Source: an uncultured Ellagibacter sp. (GTDB lineage Bacteria > Actinomycetota > Coriobacteriia > Coriobacteriales > Eggerthellaceae). From it: a stretch of DNA of 8,183 nt. The stretch covers positions 1 through 8,183 of the forward strand of contig NZ_CAKTTZ010000066.1 in the NCBI RefSeq assembly GCF_934617235.1, read 5' to 3'. Of this stretch, positions 5,900-8,183 are shown one piece after another. The translations under genes were made by a program, and so were the position numbers. The notes under the pieces are model-generated. The model was not told where the DNA came from. It did no database searches and worked only from the letters and a program-made list of their open reading frames with translations. Positions within the stretch are counted from its first letter, which is position 1. Each line of letters starts with the position of its first letter.

Positions 5900-5911
5900 T
5901 TGTGGCACAAT
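5900..5911 (+). promoter_or_regulatory. candidate extended -10 promoter of ldh with overlapping palindrome
   Basis: TG at 5903-5904, one base, then CACAAT at 5906-5911 form an extended -10 element; no good -35 is seen. The same bases form an 11-nt palindrome TTGTG-G-CACAA (5900-5910), which could be a repressor site. Transcription would begin near 5918, giving a leader of about 27 nt. A GGCC-GAC-GGCC mini-hairpin followed by GTTTT just upstream (5886-5901) might weakly end the preceding transcript. Confidence 0.4.
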
Positions 5912-5944
5912 AGCGAAACGACATTCGACGAAGGAGAACGGCTC

Positions 5945-6919
5945 ATGGCAAACGGCACCGAGGCAGGCACGCGGCCTGTGAACTTCCGCAAAGTTGGCAT
6001 CGTGGGATGCGGGTTCGTGGGATCCGCATCCGCGTTTGCGCTGATGCAAAGCGGGTTGTTCTCTGAGATGGTGCTGATCGACGTCGATCGCAACCGCGCC
6101 GAGGGCGAGGCGCTCGACATCGCGCATGGCATGCCGCTCGCATCGCCGGCGAACATCTACGCGGGCGATTACGCCGACATCGCCGACGCCGGCGTCGTGA
6201 TTATCACGGCGGGCGCGAACCAAAAGCCGGGTGAAACGCGCCTTGATCTAGTTAGCAAGAACGTCAGCATCTTCAAGTCGATCGTGCCGCAAATCACGCA
6301 AAGCGGTTTCGACGGCATCCTGCTCGTCGTGTCGAACCCGGTCGATATCCTCACCTACGTCGCGCTCAAACTCTCGGGGCTGCCCGCGAACCGCGTCATC
6401 GGGTCGGGCACCGTGCTCGATACCGCACGCTTCAAGTACGTGCTCGGCGAACATCTCGGCGTCGACCCACGCAACGTCCACGCGCGCATCGTCGGCGAGC
6501 ACGGGGATTCCGAAATCGCCATCTGGAGCCTGGCAAACGTCTCGGGCATCCCGATCGACGTGTTCAGCCGCCTGCGCGGGCGCGAGCACAGCGCCGAGAC
6601 TATGGCGAAAATCGAGGCCGACGTGAAGAACTCGGCGTACGAGATCATCGAGAAGAAGCATGCCACCTACTTTGGCATCGCCATGTCCGTGAAGCGCATC
6701 TGCGAGGCGATCGTGCGCGACGAGAAGCCCATTCTTCCCGTATCGAACCTGATGGAAGGCGAGTACGGCATTTCCGACATCGCGCTTTCGATGCCCGCCG
6801 TCGTTGGCGCCGCCGGCATCGAGTACAAGGTTCCCGCACCCTTCTCCGAAAACGAGCAAGCGCGCCTACGCGAGTCCGCCGACATGCTCAAAAGCGTTAT
6901 CGAGCAGCTTGACCTGTAG
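5945..6919 (+). CDS. ldh: L-lactate dehydrogenase (NAD-dependent)
   Basis: Cytosolic enzyme interconverting pyruvate plus NADH with L-lactate plus NAD, used to re-oxidise NADH in fermentation. 324 residues, normal length. Seen: Rossmann loop GCGFVGS at 21-27, NAD-ribose Asp46, substrate-specificity segment ANQKPGETRLDL at 91-102, active-site Asp159 and Arg162 (LDTARF), and the catalytic GEHGDSE at 184-190 with His186. Gln93 at the specificity position (Gln102 in the usual numbering) marks lactate rather than malate dehydrogenase, which has Arg there; Arg99 is the catalytic loop arginine. The start is ATG 5945, supported by AAGGAG at 5931-5936; the same frame is open upstream to 5840 but overlaps the previous gene and lacks a better site. 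It ends before a strong terminator. Confidence 0.96.
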   Translation: MANGTEAGTRPVNFRKVGIVGCGFVGSASAFALMQSGLFSEMVLIDVDRNRAEGEALDIAHGMPLASPANIYAGDYADIADAGVVIITAGANQKPGETRLDLVSKNVSIFKSIVPQITQSGFDGILLVVSNPVDILTYVALKLSGLPANRVIGSGTVLDTARFKYVLGEHLGVDPRNVHARIVGEHGDSEIAIWSLANVSGIPIDVFSRLRGREHSAETMAKIEADVKNSAYEIIEKKHATYFGIAMSVKRICEAIVRDEKPILPVSNLMEGEYGISDIALSMPAVVGAAGIEYKVPAPFSENEQARLRESADMLKSVIEQLDL

Positions 6920-6923
6920 ACTG

Positions 6924-6943
6924 GCTTGCAAAACGAACGCGGC
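6924..6943 (+). repeat. 20-nt direct repeat, copy 1
   Basis: GCTTGCAAAACGAACGCGGC, starting 5 nt after the ldh stop codon, is identical to the copy at 6986-7005. It reproduces the 5' foot of the terminator but has no matching 3' arm of its own. It could compete with copy 2 for pairing to the shared 3' arm at 7026-7037. Confidence 0.85.
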
Positions 6944-6985
6944 GAGCGCACAGGGGACACTCGTAAGACGCGCCAAGTTGAGCAC

Positions 6986-7005
6986 GCTTGCAAAACGAAC
7001 GCGGC
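6986..7005 (+). repeat. 20-nt direct repeat, copy 2
   Basis: Identical to copy 1, offset 62 nt. Its last 8 bases (AACGCGGC) are the beginning of the 5' arm of the terminator at 6998-7040. Confidence 0.85.
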
Positions 7006-7040
7006 CGCACCTTCTCTTTTGAAGATGCGGCCGCGTTTTT
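6998..7040 (+). terminator. intrinsic terminator of ldh, probably bidirectional
   Basis: AACGCGGCCGCA (6998-7009) pairs perfectly with TGCGGCCGCGTT (7026-7037), 12 pairs, with an inner CTTC/GAAG helix (7011-7014 with 7021-7024) in the loop and a T run at 7036-7040. On the minus strand the same stem is followed by CGTTTTGC, a weaker tract that could also end mscL transcripts, since the two genes converge here. Confidence 0.92.
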
Positions 7041-7077
7041 GGTTGCAGAATGTCTCGATTGCGGGCGCGCTATCAGG

Positions 7078-7515
7078 TTATTTGCCCTTCGCGGGCTCGT
7101 CGAAGGCACCGGTGCAGTGCGGGCAGCGCGTCGCGCCCTCCTTCACCTCCTCTAAGCAGAAGGGACACACGGGCGGCTTCTTTTCTTCTTCCTTTTCCTT
7201 GCCCGCAAGCTTGTCGGCAGCCTCCTGCGCCTTGTTAACGGCTTTCACCAGCAGAAACACGATGAACGCCACGATGAGGAAGTTGATGACCGCCGAAATA
7301 AAGGCGCCGAAGTCGATTTCAGTGCCCGGCACCACCAGCCCCGAGATCTCGCCCGGAGTGCCACCTGCGATGAACGTAATGAACGGGTTGATGATGTTGG
7401 TGGTGAGAGCCGTCACAATAGCCGTGAACGCGCCGCCGATGATGACGGCGACGGCCAGGTCCATCACGTTGCCGCGGTTGATGAAGTCTTTGAACTCCCC
7501 TAGGAACTTCTTCAT
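7078..7515 (-). CDS. mscL: large-conductance mechanosensitive channel MscL with C-terminal zinc ribbon
   Basis: Inner-membrane channel that opens under membrane tension to release solutes on osmotic downshock. 145 residues. Seen: N-terminal helix MKKFLGEFKDFINRGN (1-16), the conserved start of TM1 VMDLAVAVIIGGAF (17-30) with the glycine-rich pore constriction, the IINPFITFIAGG stretch (41-52), a periplasmic loop, and TM2 at about 70-93. After a charged tail (KEKEEEKK, 106-113) comes a four-cysteine zinc-ribbon-like module CPFC...CPHC with Cys117, 120, 131 and 134, absent from the E. coli protein. ATG at 7515 is chosen because the N-terminus then matches the family; a TTG 12 nt upstream would add MGEG but lies inside the purine-rich ribosome binding site (GGGGGAGGG). 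Convergent with ldh. Confidence 0.95.
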   Translation of the reverse strand: MKKFLGEFKDFINRGNVMDLAVAVIIGGAFTAIVTALTTNIINPFITFIAGGTPGEISGLVVPGTEIDFGAFISAVINFLIVAFIVFLLVKAVNKAQEAADKLAGKEKEEEKKPPVCPFCLEEVKEGATRCPHCTGAFDEPAKGK

Positions 7516-7564
7516 GCCCTCCCCCAATCAGTTGAAATGAAAGCGTGCGAACTTACAGCGAGAT

Positions 7565-7573
7565 ACTATAGCA
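7565..7573 (-). promoter_or_regulatory. candidate extended -10 promoter of mscL
   Basis: On the minus strand TGC precedes TATAGT (7565-7570), an extended -10 with a hexamer close to consensus. No clear -35 is seen. Transcription would begin near 7558, about 43 nt before the mscL start. This suggests mscL has its own promoter as well as any read-through from the cysteine desulfurase gene. Confidence 0.55.
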
Positions 7574-7635
7574 AAAATCGCTGCATACCCCAGGTGCGGC
7601 GGATAGCCATGCGCCGAACGCTTCCGCGTCAATTG

Positions 7636-8183
7636 CTATTTGCGGCTCCCGAGCTCTGCATTGCATTCCGCAAGCGTTGCCGCAAAGCGCGCGACATCGT
7701 CCGCCGTCGTCGCACCCGAGAAGCTCACGCGCAGCGTCGTGTTGCCCTGCGAAAGCGGGATGCCCGCCGCCTGGAGCGAGAGCGGATGCTTCTTGCGCCA
7801 GGTACCGGCCGCCACGTGCTCGTGGTTCGACTCGCACGCCGATGCGCGCGACACGTAGACGCCGCGGTCGCTGAGGTACGCGACCGACTTCGCGTTACGC
7901 AGCCCGGGCACGCTCACGCTCACGATGAAGGGGGACGCGTCCTCGGGCGAGTTCACAATGGCGCTGGGAACAAGGCGCGCGAGCTCGGCGCGAATCTGTG
8001 CGTTCAGTGCGCGCACATGCGCGAGCGTTTCCTCATGCTCGGCCTGCGCCAACTCGACAGCACGCGCGAAACCCGCAGCAAGGAACACCGCCTCCGTGCC
8101 TGAGCGAAGCCCGCGCTCCTGCCCGCCGCCGAATGCGTTCGTGTGCAGCTCCACGCCGTCGCGCACGTACAACGCGCCGATAC
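7636..8183 (-). CDS. cysteine desulfurase (NifS/IscS family), C-terminal part (truncated by window edge)
   Basis: PLP-dependent class V aminotransferase-fold enzyme that removes sulfur from cysteine for Fe-S cluster or thiolated tRNA biosynthesis. 181 C-terminal residues are visible; the PLP-lysine lies upstream, outside the window. Seen, in visible numbering: IGALYVRDGV (1-10) and GGGQERGLRSGTE (18-30), both hallmark segments, then the active-site cysteine loop with SACES and Cys116, and RVSFSGATTADDV (151-163), the family's C-terminal R-x-S-x-G-x-x-TT-x-DD-x stretch. The usual GSACSS around the cysteine is ASACES here. The stop is TAG (7636-7638). The gene is 120 nt upstream of mscL on the same strand. 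Which pathway it serves (nifS, iscS or a tRNA-thiolation partner) cannot be told without the neighbour. Confidence 0.93.
   Translation of the reverse strand, partial: IGALYVRDGVELHTNAFGGGQERGLRSGTEAVFLAAGFARAVELAQAEHEETLAHVRALNAQIRAELARLVPSAIVNSPEDASPFIVSVSVPGLRNAKSVAYLSDRGVYVSRASACESNHEHVAAGTWRKKHPLSLQAAGIPLSQGNTTLRVSFSGATTADDVARFAATLAECNAELGSRK

Noticed and set aside
5900..5910. Canonical Rex operator in front of ldh
   Set aside because: The half-sites are similar, but the spacing of one base does not fit the known Rex site, so it is listed only as a palindrome.
7600..7635. Terminator of the cysteine desulfurase gene
   Set aside because: Only a 4-pair ACGC/GCGT stem without a T tract follows the stop codon on the minus strand.

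Overview
The window looks like chromosomal DNA of a high-GC actinobacterium, most likely class Coriobacteriia (Eggerthellaceae-like). This is inferred from overall base composition, the style of the proteins, a single-polypeptide EcfA1-EcfA2 ATPase, a MscL with a C-terminal zinc ribbon, and an L-lactate dehydrogenase. I could not confirm the taxon by a search.

Layout. (1) 1-716, minus: the N-terminal part of a PiT-family phosphate transporter, running off the left edge. (2) 717-1677: almost 1 kb with no convincing gene. It carries a candidate promoter for the phosphate transporter, several hairpins, a 23-bp near-perfect palindrome and an imperfect direct repeat. (3) 1678-5378, plus: a complete riboflavin-uptake operon. 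A good promoter leads into an FMN riboswitch (RFN element) and an intrinsic terminator, followed by ribU (S component), a fused ecfA1-ecfA2 (two ATPase domains in one protein) and ecfT. The genes are tightly packed: a 3-nt gap, then an ATGA overlap. (4) 5451-5861, plus: a small pyridoxamine-phosphate-oxidase-like FMN-binding protein, 72 nt downstream with no terminator in between, so it may be read from the same transcript. (5) 5945-6919, plus: L-lactate dehydrogenase with its own candidate extended -10 promoter, ending in a strong terminator at 6998-7040. (6) 7078-8183, minus and convergent: mscL, then the C-terminal part of a cysteine desulfurase running off the right edge.

How it fits together. 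RibU, the EcfA pair and EcfT together form an energy-coupling-factor importer for riboflavin. The RFN element senses FMN, so the operon should be off when flavin is plentiful. The flavoprotein next door is a plausible consumer of the imported vitamin. The phosphate transporter, lactate dehydrogenase, MscL and cysteine desulfurase are separate housekeeping units.

The genes themselves belong to known families. The least explained parts are the roughly 960-nt noncoding stretch with its 23-bp dyad and repeats, the detailed wiring of the riboswitch expression platform, and the duplicated half-terminator after ldh. I saw no CRISPR array, tRNA, rRNA, transposase or phage gene.
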